Shown: positions 34,698-43,280, numbered from the stretch's first letter. The stretch: DNA of 64,000 nucleotides from Bradyrhizobium lablabi (GCF_900141755.1 NZ_LT670844.1:2542001-2606000), one strand, 5' to 3'. Numbers and translations: made by a program. The notes: generated by a model from the sequence alone, not told the origin.

Positions 34698-35819
34698 ATG
34701 CTTTATGTCGACATCCCGAGTTTATCTGATCTGAAGTCGCTGACGGCCCACCGCGACGACATCTGTGTCTCCATTTATCTACCCACCACGCCGGTCAGTC
34801 AGGAAACGGTGGGTGATCGGATCGAATTGAAGAATCTCGCGAAGGAGGCCTTGCGGCAACTCGAGACCGCAAACGCCGACAAGCGGCGCGTCGCCGCGCT
34901 TATGGAGCATCTCGATGACCTGATCGATGACGACGAGTTCTGGCGGTTCCAGGCCCGCAGTCTTGCAGTGTTGGCGACCCCGGACAACGCGCGGACGTTC
35001 CGCGTGCCCAACACGCTGGTATCAATTGTTGAAGTATCGGACCGATTTCACCTCAAGCCGCTGTTACGCGCCATCGCATTTCCCAATACCTGCTTCGTGT
35101 TGGCGCTGGCGGAAAACGCGGTCCGTGTCATTCAGATCTCGGCCGACCTGCCGCCCGCGGTCGTAAGGGTCGATGGCATGCCGAAGGATGCCGCCAGCGC
35201 GGTCGGGCGCGCCTCCGTCAACGACCGCTCGCCGAGCGGCCGTCTTCAAGGATCGGAAGGTCAGAAGGTTTTGTTGCGCCAATTCGCTCGCCAGGTCGAT
35301 CAGGCGCTACGCGGGCTGTTGACCGGCAGTGACGTCCCGCTGGTGCTGGCCGCAACCGAGCCGCTCGCCTCCATTTATCGGTCGGTCAATACCTACGCTC
35401 TTCTGGCTAAGGCTGGGATCGACGGCAGTCCCGTATACTTGACCGATGCCCAGCTCGCGGATCGGGCTCGCGTTCTGCTCGACGGTCTGTATCGGGACGA
35501 GATTACTCAATGGAAAACGGCGTTCTCGGCACGCGAGAACGAAGGCCGAGCTACGACTGATATCGCACATGCCGCGCGAGCAGCAACCTATGGTGCGGTG
35601 GAGACGATGCTGGTCGATATCGACGGGGTCATTCCCGGTACCGTCGATGAGACCAACGGCACTGTCAACTTCTCGGTATCGGCGAACGCCAGGGAATACG
35701 GTGTAGTCGACGAAATTGCGAGCCGCGTCATCCGTTCGGGCGGTAACATTCTCGGCGTTAGAAAGGCTGATATTCCTGGCGGTAAGTCGCTCGCGGCTAT
35801 TTTGCGCTATGCAATGTAG
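34698..35819 (+). CDS. Bacterial archaeo-eukaryotic release-factor-like (baeRF) protein
   Basis: A 373-residue protein whose layout resembles the baeRF families (eRF1/Pelota-like C-terminal folds in bacteria): ISIYLPTT-like start VSIYLPTTPVSQ, a middle FWRFQARSLAVLATPDNAR segment, FVLALAENAVRVIQIS, LVLAATEPLASIYR and a C-terminal NILGVRKADIPGGKSLAAILRY. No GGQ motif is present, so peptidyl-tRNA hydrolysis of the classical type is not expected. Its role is unknown; ribosome-associated stress functions have been proposed for the group. GGGGAG lies 11 bases before the ATG. The universal stress gene 4.4 kb downstream may share a stress theme. Confidence 0.6.
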   Translation: MLYVDIPSLSDLKSLTAHRDDICVSIYLPTTPVSQETVGDRIELKNLAKEALRQLETANADKRRVAALMEHLDDLIDDDEFWRFQARSLAVLATPDNARTFRVPNTLVSIVEVSDRFHLKPLLRAIAFPNTCFVLALAENAVRVIQISADLPPAVVRVDGMPKDAASAVGRASVNDRSPSGRLQGSEGQKVLLRQFARQVDQALRGLLTGSDVPLVLAATEPLASIYRSVNTYALLAKAGIDGSPVYLTDAQLADRARVLLDGLYRDEITQWKTAFSARENEGRATTDIAHAARAATYGAVETMLVDIDGVIPGTVDETNGTVNFSVSANAREYGVVDEIASRVIRSGGNILGVRKADIPGGKSLAAILRYAM

Positions 35820-36404
35820 TCGCAAGGCAGTAGCGCGCGGCCGTGATCGCAGCGATGCGCTGCTGTCGCGGCGGGCGTGAAGGCGAAACGCACGAGATGC
35901 GCTGTTGTCGTGCGCCTCAGCCGTCCCGCAAGCGTTGCGTATGCGCGCGTTCGCCGACCGGAAGCTTGGGTGCGGCTGCCATGTCACAGGCGATTGAAAT
36001 CATCGGCGACGTGGCAAGTTCCCACTGCGGGCGCGGCCCTCTCGCTTTATAGTTGACAACTTCGGGGAAGCGGGCGCGAACTGGGGCGGGAGCGCGACAT
36101 GCGGTTCCGAAAGCTATGGACGTGTCGGGCTGGGCCGCCGACATTCGGAATGCCGTCTGCTCCACAGCTGAGAGCCGGCACACCGAAATCGACCCGATCG
36201 AATGTTGTGAGGCCGCCACACCTGCGGACGGTTTTTTGTGAACCGTGCGCCAGCGCGCAAAGCAGGATTTACCAAGAGCAGTACTATCGGCAGCAACACT
36301 ATTGGCGCCGAACGCGCCCGCGGCCGTTCCGTTTGGCGCTGCCGAGACGGTGGCGGCTGTGTTGTTATGCGTTGCTGGCGAGCGCATCGCTCGGCGCGCT
36401 ACTG
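35820..36404. other. Gene-free stretch between baeRF-like gene and autotransporter remnant
   Basis: Several short frames overlap here on both strands, but none has a domain, a convincing ribosome-binding site or codon use like its neighbours. No repeats or terminators were recognised by eye. Confidence 0.35.
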
Positions 36405-36962
36405 ATGCGCGGAGGAGACAACATACGGCGCCGAACAATTAGTTCCGGGCGACAACTTCGGTGCTGGCTGGCGCGGTACGGCTCGGCATCGCCGAGCGCA
36501 TGGCGTCTGCGTTTTTTCTTGACGGTACTGGCCTCGGTCTTGCTGGCGTCAGAAGTCGCCCAAGCGCAGACGACGGTCGGCCCAGGGGACATCGGTTCAA
36601 CCATCAATGCCACGGGCGGCGGTGGCAGCACGCTCACAGTCCTCGGCTCAACAAACTTGCTGCCACCCCTAGGCGTCCTCGCAGCCAATGTCGGTCCGGG
36701 AAACCTGATCCTCGATCCGGCCGCGGGCTCCGCCTTTGGGCCGATTACGGTCAACACCGAGGATGCAATCGGCATCCGTATTTCAGCCACAGGTAACCTC
36801 ACGATCAATCCGACCGGAAGTGCGTTTCCCACCACGATTACCACCATGGGTCCGAACGCCTCCGCCTTGCTGCCTGTGCACATCGAGGCCAATTGGTCAG
36901 TATCGCTGTCCAGCGTAACGCGGCCGCAACAGCCATCGAGAAAGATTGAGCGGTCCGGCTGA
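36405..36962 (+). pseudogene. Autotransporter N-terminal remnant
   Basis: About 185 codons with a long basic leader and signal peptide (WRLRFFLTVLASVLLASEVAQAQ) followed by the start of a passenger (TTVGPGDIGSTINATGGGG, GNLILDPAAGSAFGPITV, GNLTINPTG). After HIEAN at about 36892 the frame runs into repeat copy B and stops at 36962. The passenger body and beta-barrel are missing, so the gene is truncated. The intact autotransporter begins 100 bases later. Confidence 0.6.
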
Positions 36963-37025
36963 CGGCCACACTTGTGGCAAGTTCTTCAAGATATTTTTCG
37001 CTTGCATACAAGTTCAGATTGAGAT
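36893..37025. repeat. Dispersed repeat, copy B
   Basis: A diverged copy of 34045-34190. It lies exactly where the autotransporter remnant loses homology to a passenger and directly upstream of the intact autotransporter, so it may have mediated a deletion or carry that gene's promoter. Confidence 0.55.
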
Positions 37026-37061
37026 TCCGCAAGCTCAGATGACCCCGAGAGCGGAGCGACC

Positions 37062-40010
37062 GTGGCAATCGCTGACAAATGGCAGCAGAGGATAAGGCGG
37101 CCCAAGCCATACGCGGTTTTGACGGCCGCTCCTCGTTCTTTCGCCCTCATAGCCGCATCGCTGCCGATGTCCACCGTGGTCATGGCGGCGCTGGCAACGA
37201 TGCCAGCCCATGCCCAGAACAACGCCACATGGTTAGGAGCGAATCCAGGAGATACCTCTTTCAATACCCCCGGCAACTGGACGCCAGCCTCGGTGCCGAC
37301 TGGCACCGCGTCTTTCGGGCCAGCGACGGTTACAAACCCAAACATATTTAGTCCTGCAACCAACACTCTCAACCAGTTCCAATTCCTGGCTGGAGCGCCT
37401 CGATACAGTATCGGTGTGTTTGGCACTCTTAACCTGAACAACGGCGGCGTTGGAAATGCTTCCGGCAATCCCCAAGGTACTGTCGTCCTATCGGGAGGGA
37501 CACTGAATTTCAACAACAGTACAGCAGGCGACAACACGATTTTCTATGGTAATAGAGGCGGAGCAATTGTGTTTAATAGTGGCAGTACCGCAGGTAGTGC
37601 CGACTTTGAAAATCAAACCGGCGGCGGTACGATCGGTACGATCACTTTCAACAACGGCAGCAGTGCTGGTAGTTCCCTTATTCGAAATGATTCTGGTGCA
37701 GGTATCGTCACTTTCGCGGGTGCGAGCACCGCTGGCAGCGCCACTATCTTAAATGATAATCCCACCACTGGCGACGGCAGTATCATCTTTACTGATACGA
37801 GCAACGCGGGGAGCGCCACCATCCAGAACTTGACTGCCGGTAACACCATCACATTTCAGGGTAGCAGCAACGCGGGCAATGCCAGCATCCTGAACTCGAC
37901 TGGCAGCAACTTGAATTTCACCGCCAATTCTACAGCCGGCACATCAACGATCACCAACAACGGCACGACGACTTTTTCCGGTTCTGCCACTGCCGATCAG
38001 GCGAATATCACGAATAATGCAACGTTGAATTTCACGGGCACCAGCACTGGCGGCACAGCGATTATCACGACTAATAGCGGAGGGACCACGACTTTCTCAG
38101 GCTCCAGCAACGGTGAAGTGGCTCAATTCATCACCAATGCTGGCGGCACCTTCAACATGTCCTCCCTGACGTCTGGCGGAATGACCGCCGGCTCGATCGA
38201 GGGCGCGGGAAGCTATATTCTTGGTGCTAATGAACTCACCACCGGCCTGAACAATCTCTCGACAACGGTCAGCGGAGTAATCAGCGGCGTCGGCGGTTCG
38301 CTGATCAAGGTGGGCACCGGGACGCTCACCCTGTCGGGCGCCAACACCTATACCGGCACCACCATAATAGCAGGGGGCACGCTTGCCGCGGGCGGCGTCA
38401 ATGTCTTCAGTGCGAACTCCCATACCGCTGTGGAGAGTGGCGGGACGCTCGCCCTGCAAGGCTTTAACCAGACGCTCAACAATGGCCTTGAGAACGCGGG
38501 AACGGTGCAGCTCGGAGTTCCAGGTGTAACGACTCCGGGCACGACGCTGACTGTCGCCGGCAATTATGTCGGCACGAACGGCATTCTCGCGCTCAATACT
38601 CTTCTCGGTGCCGATGGCTCCCCGTCCGATCGGTTGGTCGTCAATGGCGGCACCGCCACGGGCAGCACGGGTATTCGAATCACTAACGTCGGAGGGCCGG
38701 GCGCGGAGACCACAGCGAACGGCATCGAGGTGGTGAATGCGATCAATGGTGCTACGACCGCCGGTGCCTTTACGCTTGCCAACCCGGAGCTGCGCGCGGG
38801 CGCCTTCGACTATCGCCTGTTCCAGGGTGGCAGCGACCCCACCGTCGCCAATGACTGGTTCTTGCGCTCGAGCTTCACCAATGGGCCGGGGCCGGAGGAG
38901 CCGATTGGTCCCACTCCGCCGCCAGAACCGCTGCCGCCCGGCGTCTGGCCGATCATCGGGCCGGAGCTTGCGACCTATGGCGTGGTGCAGCCGATCGCCC
39001 GGCAGATGGGACTCACCACGCTCGGCACCCTGCATGAGCGCGTCGGCGATGCGGCGGCCGACGCTGCGTGCTTGAGTGCCGTCTCGACCGGCAGCTCGGC
39101 CACGCCCGACGGAGCCATCACCAAGGCCCCACCCGTCCCGTACGGCAACTGCCCGCCGGGCGTCTGGGGCCGCTTGTTTGGCCAGCAGATCAACAATCAC
39201 TACCAGGCCTTTGCCGACCCGCGCGCCACCGGCCAGGTGGCCGGCATCCAGACCGGCGTCGACGTCTGGCGCGGCAGCCTGATCCCGGGCCACAGCGACA
39301 CCGCCGGCGTCTACTTCGCCTATGGCAACGGCAACGTGAGCGTGGACGGCCTCGTCACCAACGCGGCGGCGACCGCCTATGTGCTGCAACACACCGGTTC
39401 GGTGAATCTCAACGCCTATACGCTGGGGGGCTACTGGACCCATTATGGTCCCACCGGCTGGTACATCGACGCGGTGCTGCAGGGCTCGTTCTACAACGGC
39501 AACGCGGCGACACAGTTTGCCAACCTGCCGACCAATGGCACGGGCTTCATCTCCTCACTGGAGGCGGGCTATCCGATCCCGCTGCCGTGGTTCGGGCCGC
39601 GCTTCGTGCTGGAGCCCGAGGGCCAAATTATCTGGCAGCAGGTTTCCTTCCAGGACGCCAATGACGGCTTGGGCCCGGTCGGGCTCGGCACCACGTCCGG
39701 CGCCAGCGGGCGGCTCGGTCTGCGCGGCAAGTGGACCATCAGCGATCCCGCCGGGCGTGTGTGGCAGCCTTATGTGCTTGCCAATGTCTGGCGCGACTGG
39801 GGCGCTAATGCGATCACCACCTTCGGCCCCGACCCGGTGCCCTTGATGGAGCAGGCGACGCGGCTGGAGTTCGCCGGCGGCCTCAGCGCGAAGCTTCTCC
39901 CCGGTCTCAGCCTCTATGCGCAGGCCGGCTATCAGTTCGCAGTGAGCGGCACCGACGGCGGCAGGCGCGATGGCGTCAGGGGAGATCTCGGCCTGCGCTA
40001 CACCTGGTAA
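37062..40010 (+). CDS. Autotransporter (type Va secretion) with repeat-rich passenger
   Basis: A 982-residue protein with an extended signal region (residues 1-51, ending ATMPAHAQ). The passenger runs to about residue 640. Residues 160-350 carry roughly 20-residue repeats of the form (F/N)xxGSxAGSAxIxN, and near 406-444 is a PATR element (KVGTGTLTLSGANTYTG, GGTLAAGG). After a Pro-rich linker (PEEPIGPTPPPEPLPPG) the C-terminal autotransporter beta-barrel follows, ending LRYTW. It should be surface-displayed and may act in adhesion. It starts with GTG at 37062 after GAGCGGAG. Passenger codon use and Asn/Thr content differ from the surrounding genes. Confidence 0.85.
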   Translation: MAIADKWQQRIRRPKPYAVLTAAPRSFALIAASLPMSTVVMAALATMPAHAQNNATWLGANPGDTSFNTPGNWTPASVPTGTASFGPATVTNPNIFSPATNTLNQFQFLAGAPRYSIGVFGTLNLNNGGVGNASGNPQGTVVLSGGTLNFNNSTAGDNTIFYGNRGGAIVFNSGSTAGSADFENQTGGGTIGTITFNNGSSAGSSLIRNDSGAGIVTFAGASTAGSATILNDNPTTGDGSIIFTDTSNAGSATIQNLTAGNTITFQGSSNAGNASILNSTGSNLNFTANSTAGTSTITNNGTTTFSGSATADQANITNNATLNFTGTSTGGTAIITTNSGGTTTFSGSSNGEVAQFITNAGGTFNMSSLTSGGMTAGSIEGAGSYILGANELTTGLNNLSTTVSGVISGVGGSLIKVGTGTLTLSGANTYTGTTIIAGGTLAAGGVNVFSANSHTAVESGGTLALQGFNQTLNNGLENAGTVQLGVPGVTTPGTTLTVAGNYVGTNGILALNTLLGADGSPSDRLVVNGGTATGSTGIRITNVGGPGAETTANGIEVVNAINGATTAGAFTLANPELRAGAFDYRLFQGGSDPTVANDWFLRSSFTNGPGPEEPIGPTPPPEPLPPGVWPIIGPELATYGVVQPIARQMGLTTLGTLHERVGDAAADAACLSAVSTGSSATPDGAITKAPPVPYGNCPPGVWGRLFGQQINNHYQAFADPRATGQVAGIQTGVDVWRGSLIPGHSDTAGVYFAYGNGNVSVDGLVTNAAATAYVLQHTGSVNLNAYTLGGYWTHYGPTGWYIDAVLQGSFYNGNAATQFANLPTNGTGFISSLEAGYPIPLPWFGPRFVLEPEGQIIWQQVSFQDANDGLGPVGLGTTSGASGRLGLRGKWTISDPAGRVWQPYVLANVWRDWGANAITTFGPDPVPLMEQATRLEFAGGLSAKLLPGLSLYAQAGYQFAVSGTDGGRRDGVRGDLGLRYTW

Positions 40011-40220
40011 CGCCCGGTAGATATCCTAAAAAGGGGGCGAAGCCGGTCGGGAAGCCACCCAGGCTTGCGTGAAGACCAGGCAAGTCAACACGCCGTCCTT
40101 CGATGTCAGGGCTGCGTGTTACAATACGTTGAGTCCGCCGCCGTTTGATCTGCATCATCGTCCGCCGGCGAGTCTCGTCTTCATCACGGTGAAGCAATCG
40201 GCACGACCTGAGGCCATATC

Positions 40221-41057
40221 ATGAAAGATCTCCTTACGGTTCCTACTCTGCATTCCGAGAACGAGTTGGGACATGCGGCCCAATTTACGCTTGCCCTGGC
40301 CCGCTCTTTCGGCGCGCAGCTAACAGCATTGATAACAGAGATCGAGCCCGGCCTTCCTTCGCCTCCGGTTGAGCCTGATAATATGCAGGGCGGCGTCGAA
40401 GCGCATAAGCCGTTATCGGCAAGCGAACGCTTGACCAGAATAGCAAGCCTTGTTCGAGGAGCAGCTGCTCTTGCTGGAGTGCCATGCGCGATGTTGCAGG
40501 AGGAGCGCGGCTCCAGTTCCTTGCGTAAGGTATTGATCGACAACGCCTGTGTGCGCGACTTGGTGACGCTCGATGTGTTTGGTCCTTTGCGTTATCCTCG
40601 ACAGGGCCTTGTCGAGGCTGTTCTGTTTGGTACCGGGCGGCCGATCATCCTTGTACCAGCCGCTGCAGGCTCATTGATCGACGGCAGAATTCTGATCGCG
40701 TGGGACGCGACGCGCTCGGCGGCCCGGGCATTGCATGATGCACTTCCACTCTTGAAACTGGCACGACAGGTCGTCGTCATATCCGTGATTGACGACAAGG
40801 ATTTCCCGGAGTCTTTTACGGGAAAGGATCTATGTCGGTATCTCTACCGATGGGATATCGATGCCCGCTTTGAGATTGCCAGGCGCGGAAGCCTCACCGT
40901 GGGTGCTGCCCTTTTGGACTGCGCTCGCAGAATCGAAGCGGATCTTCTGGTCATGGGCGGATTTGGACACGCTTTCGAGCGCGAACTCATGTTTGGAAGC
41001 GCAACGCGAGATATTTTCCAGTCGGCTATCGAGCTCCCAATTCTACTTTCGCACTAA
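40221..41057 (+). CDS. Universal stress protein (UspA family), two-domain
   Basis: A 278-residue cytoplasmic protein with two Usp folds. The C-terminal one is typical: RILIAWDATRSAARALHDALPLL, ADLLVMGGFGHAFERELMFGS and ATRDIFQSAIELPILLSH, containing the G-2x-G-9x-G(S/T)-like nucleotide loop. Usp proteins help survival under stress and may bind ATP. The N-terminal half is more diverged (ARSFGAQLTALITEIEPG). It is flanked by the autotransporter and a small minus-strand membrane protein. Confidence 0.85.
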   Translation: MKDLLTVPTLHSENELGHAAQFTLALARSFGAQLTALITEIEPGLPSPPVEPDNMQGGVEAHKPLSASERLTRIASLVRGAAALAGVPCAMLQEERGSSSLRKVLIDNACVRDLVTLDVFGPLRYPRQGLVEAVLFGTGRPIILVPAAAGSLIDGRILIAWDATRSAARALHDALPLLKLARQVVVISVIDDKDFPESFTGKDLCRYLYRWDIDARFEIARRGSLTVGAALLDCARRIEADLLVMGGFGHAFERELMFGSATRDIFQSAIELPILLSH

Positions 41058-41096
41058 TCGCATGATTTCGGCAGCGGCTTCGTCGGGGATAGTCCG

Positions 41097-41270
41097 TTAT
41101 CGCAAAAATGCTCGAAATCGCCGGAGAGAGAAGAAGAACAGGATCGCTCCTATCGTCAGCAGGGCGGCGATCACAGCTATTCCGGCGCCGCGGAACAGCT
41201 CGGCTTGTGCGAGGATGACGAAGTGGGTGTTGGGCGCGGCGAGCATGATGATCTGGATGATCTCGGGCAT
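41097..41270 (-). CDS. Small single-span membrane protein (57 aa)
   Basis: MPEIIQIIMLAAPNTHFVIL..., then FRGAGIAVIAALLTIGAILF as a membrane span and the basic end SLRRFRAFLR. GGGAGAGC immediately precedes the ATG at 41270, a good ribosome-binding site. The charge pattern (basic residues after the span) supports a real inner-membrane peptide. It is convergent with the universal stress gene. The function is unknown. Confidence 0.55.
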   Translation of the reverse strand: MPEIIQIIMLAAPNTHFVILAQAELFRGAGIAVIAALLTIGAILFFFSLRRFRAFLR

Positions 41271-41471
41271 GCTCTCCCGCGGCCAAGCGATCGCGGGCGC
41301 GGATTACGGTCATGGCAGACCAAGGCCTGCCCGGTTGGCGTGGCGACGTTGCGATCGTTCAGGATGCGCGCAAAGAGATTGAACGCCGGATCGCCACCGC
41401 CACGCCACCAAATCGCCTAACGACTCAACGACCTGTTGCGCGGGCCGGGGCGATGCGCATGGGGTGCAGTA

Positions 41472-41645
41472 ATGATGCGCGGGTCCAATCTATATCTAAC
41501 TGCGGCCCTGAGTGGGCTGTTGGTCATGATGTTTTTGCTTGGCGCGATCCTCGTTCGAGGTGTCGGACCGGCTGAGAAAGGTGACCGACTTGGCCGAGCC
41601 ACCTTGGATATTGGTGTCGCCGACCTGAGAGGGACGCTGCCGTAA
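41472..41645 (+). CDS. Small membrane protein (57 aa)
   Basis: MMRGSNLYL followed by the hydrophobic TAALSGLLVMMFLLGAILV and a polar tail. The coding potential is modest and the ribosome-binding site (GGGGTGCAGTA) is weak. It lies just before the recombinase remnant, so it may itself be a leftover of the island. Confidence 0.35.
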   Translation: MMRGSNLYLTAALSGLLVMMFLLGAILVRGVGPAEKGDRLGRATLDIGVADLRGTLP

Positions 41646-41666
41646 GGATCGCTACGCGGCCCTAAC

Positions 41667-41815
41667 CTATCTCCAAAAGTCCTTGAACCGATCCGGCGAC
41701 AACTCGGTGTAGCGCACCGTGTGCTGGATATTCCGATGACCGAGATAGGCCTACAGTGCCCGCGTATCGTGCCGTTCGAACTCCTAACGTTGTCGCAGTC
41801 GTGCGGTTTGGTCCG
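41667..41815 (-). pseudogene. Tyrosine recombinase (phage integrase) C-terminal remnant
   Basis: On the minus strand the frame ending at 41667 reads HDTRAL-stop-AYLGHRN, then IQHTVRYTELSPDRFKDFW and stop. This is the end of the integrase catalytic domain with the LGH box and nucleophile Tyr (VRYTE). A TAG replaces a sense codon before AYLGH, and a second stop plus a frame slip break the upstream HxxR region (PHDC...). The rest of the gene is absent. It is evidence for a past integrative element in this region. Confidence 0.7.
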
Positions 41816-41930
41816 ACATTCATGTATCCTCGCCATGCCATGCATACCCGCGATCAGAGGTCGCTGCTGCTTGATCGGAGGCAGCGGCCCCGCCCCGTTC
41901 CCGATAGTCAATCCCTGGAGCTGAGGGAAA

Positions 41931-42101
41931 ATGACTGGCCAAACCCCTTATTTGACGCGCTATCTTGTAAGGAAAGGATCCACCGGCTGGATGGTTTGGG
42001 ACAGGCATTTAGAAGGCGGCCGACCGGCGGTATGGCTCACCGAAGAGCAGGCACAAGAAATCAAAGACGAACTGACCAAAAAATCACATTCTGAGCGCTG
42101 A
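41931..42101 (+). CDS. Small charged protein (56 aa)
   Basis: MTGQTPYLTRYLVRKGSTGW then MVWDRHLEGGRPAVWLTEEQ and AQEIKDELTKKSHSER. GAGGGAAA precedes the ATG directly. The aromatic and charged pattern looks like a compact beta-beta-alpha fold. It is similar in style to small conserved Bradyrhizobium proteins with a VRKGSxGWMVWDR segment. The function is unknown. Confidence 0.6.
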   Translation: MTGQTPYLTRYLVRKGSTGWMVWDRHLEGGRPAVWLTEEQAQEIKDELTKKSHSER

Positions 42102-42134
42102 ACGCCGCGTAGTCGCACCCCTCATGACTTCCGG

Positions 42135-42271
42135 AAGGCCGCGTTCGGGCGATCTTTTTGTTTGACACGGCGCGTCCGATTGGGACGTCTTCTGTGGCTG
42201 CCTAGCAACAAAACTTTTGTTCCTTCACCGGAACCACGCATTTCGATTTACGTCTGGCCGAACGCGGCCTT
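42135..42271. repeat. 14-bp inverted repeat pair enclosing 109 bases
   Basis: AAGGCCGCGTTCGG (42135-42148) and its exact complement CCGAACGCGGCCTT (42258-42271) flank a gene-free segment that also holds AACAAAA-C-TTTTGTT. It could be a small non-autonomous element or a structured RNA. No target duplication was seen. Confidence 0.4.
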
Positions 42272-42352
42272 AGCTTTGACTGCCGGGGCTGGGTACATTT
42301 CATAACATTAGATTTTCGAACCCGGCGAGCCGCAGCGCGCCAATGCCTGCGG

Positions 42353-42445
42353 CTTTTTGCGCTAGTCGTCCCCGAACTTTCAACCTGGGCCATGATGATC
42401 CTCGGTTTCATGGGCGTCGGCTTTATGGCTTATCATAGCGGCCTT
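42353..42445 (+). pseudogene. PEP-CTERM sorting-signal remnant
   Basis: One frame reads LFALVVPELSTWAMMILGFM then GVGFMAYHSG: the VPE(P) motif, the W-A-M-M-hydrophobic span and the GFxAY end typical of PEP-CTERM exosortase signals. The upstream protein is missing and the usual basic cluster after AY is replaced by unrelated sequence, so only the tail of a former gene survives. Confidence 0.45.
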
Positions 42446-42482
42446 TTCGGCATGGGATCGGCGGCGTCAGATCAGCGTAGCC

Positions 42483-42701
42483 ATGCCCGCGAGCGCGGAA
42501 GAAATTGGCGTTGGTGTCGGGCCGAATGGCGTAACCGTCGGCGCCGGGCATGATCGGGACCGCGACAGGGATCGTGACCGCAGGGATATCCGTGATCGCG
42601 ACGAGCACCGGGACGGAGACCGCGAAACCGTCATCATCAAGAAAGATCACGACCGCGATGGCGACAGGGACCACGACCGAACGGTCATCGATCGCCGCTA
42701 G
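42483..42701 (+). CDS. Asp/Arg-repeat (DRDRD) protein, possibly lacking its signal peptide
   Basis: 72 residues: MPASAEEIGVGVGPNGVTVG, then long alternating D-R repeats (DRDRDRDRRDIRDRDEHRDG) and DRTVIDRR at the end. ASAEEIGVGVGP looks like the mature start of an exported Rhizobiales family in which a signal peptide normally precedes PASAEE. Here the upstream codons belong to the PEP-CTERM remnant instead, so the gene is probably 5'-truncated or fused. Confidence 0.45.
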   Translation: MPASAEEIGVGVGPNGVTVGAGHDRDRDRDRDRRDIRDRDEHRDGDRETVIIKKDHDRDGDRDHDRTVIDRR

Positions 42702-42714
42702 CGATCTGACCAAA

Positions 42715-42740
42715 CGGCCTCCCTCCGGGGAGGCCGCTTT
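42715..42740 (+). terminator. Terminator-like hairpin
   Basis: CGGCCTCCC and GGGAGGCCG pair around TCCG and are followed by CTTTGCTT. It sits 14 bases after the D/R-repeat gene. Confidence 0.6.
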
Positions 42741-42901
42741 GCTTCGATGGGGATGACGCGCAGCCTAACCTCGGGCACGGAAGCTTGCGGAATTCACGCG
42801 GAAGTCGTTTCGGCCCTTGGCTCCCGGTAAGGCCGCAGTCTCCAGATCGGCGCCAGGGGGACCGGCGCCCCAAAATCATGCCGTAAAGCGCCTTCCCGGC
42901 G

Positions 42902-43030
42902 CTAGATTCCCAAAACCCAGACCGCCACGATCGTGCCGAGCACGGCCAGGCCGGAAATCGTCCAGCCCGTCACATAAACCGCACCGTCGTTTTCGGGCCT
43001 GTCTACCATCGTGTCGTGCCAATGGGCCAT
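42902..43030 (-). CDS. Very small membrane protein (42 aa)
   Basis: MAHWHDTMVDRPENDGAVYV then TGWTISGLAVLGTIVAVWVL-GI: a polar N-terminus and one C-terminal membrane span, ending right after the span. AGGAGG lies 6 bases before the ATG at 43030, an almost perfect ribosome-binding site. It resembles tail-anchored small proteins. No partner is evident. Confidence 0.6.
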   Translation of the reverse strand: MAHWHDTMVDRPENDGAVYVTGWTISGLAVLGTIVAVWVLGI

Positions 43031-43280
43031 TTTGGCCTCCTGCAGAACGCCTCTGGTTGTTATGTCTCCGCAGCCAACCGAAGGTTCAAATCTGATAATT
43101 CCGTTGATGGCCGCCGGGTTCCATGACCGCAGGCGGCAGGCCGCTTATTTTGGCGAAACCCGCCCGGCTTTCGGCCTGCGGCGTCGATGTGACACGCATC
43201 ACGCCATCGTTCGCCGCGGCGGTCTATGACGGAGCCGTTTTTTTCCGAGCAGCTTCGGAAAAACTATTTCGGGTGTCCGC

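Noticed and set aside
35917..36438. 173-codon minus-strand ORF in the gap before the autotransporter remnant
   Set aside because: Ala/Arg/Ser-rich without motifs and partly antisense to the remnant's leader; not supported.
38097..39443. 448-codon minus-strand ORF within the autotransporter
   Set aside because: It is antisense to the passenger and barrel; no domain, and the plus frame has a complete type Va architecture.
42483..42701. D/R repeats as a satellite-type DNA feature
   Set aside because: The codon-level repeat encodes a conserved style of exported protein tail and ends in a distinct VIDRR, so a (truncated) coding origin is more likely.
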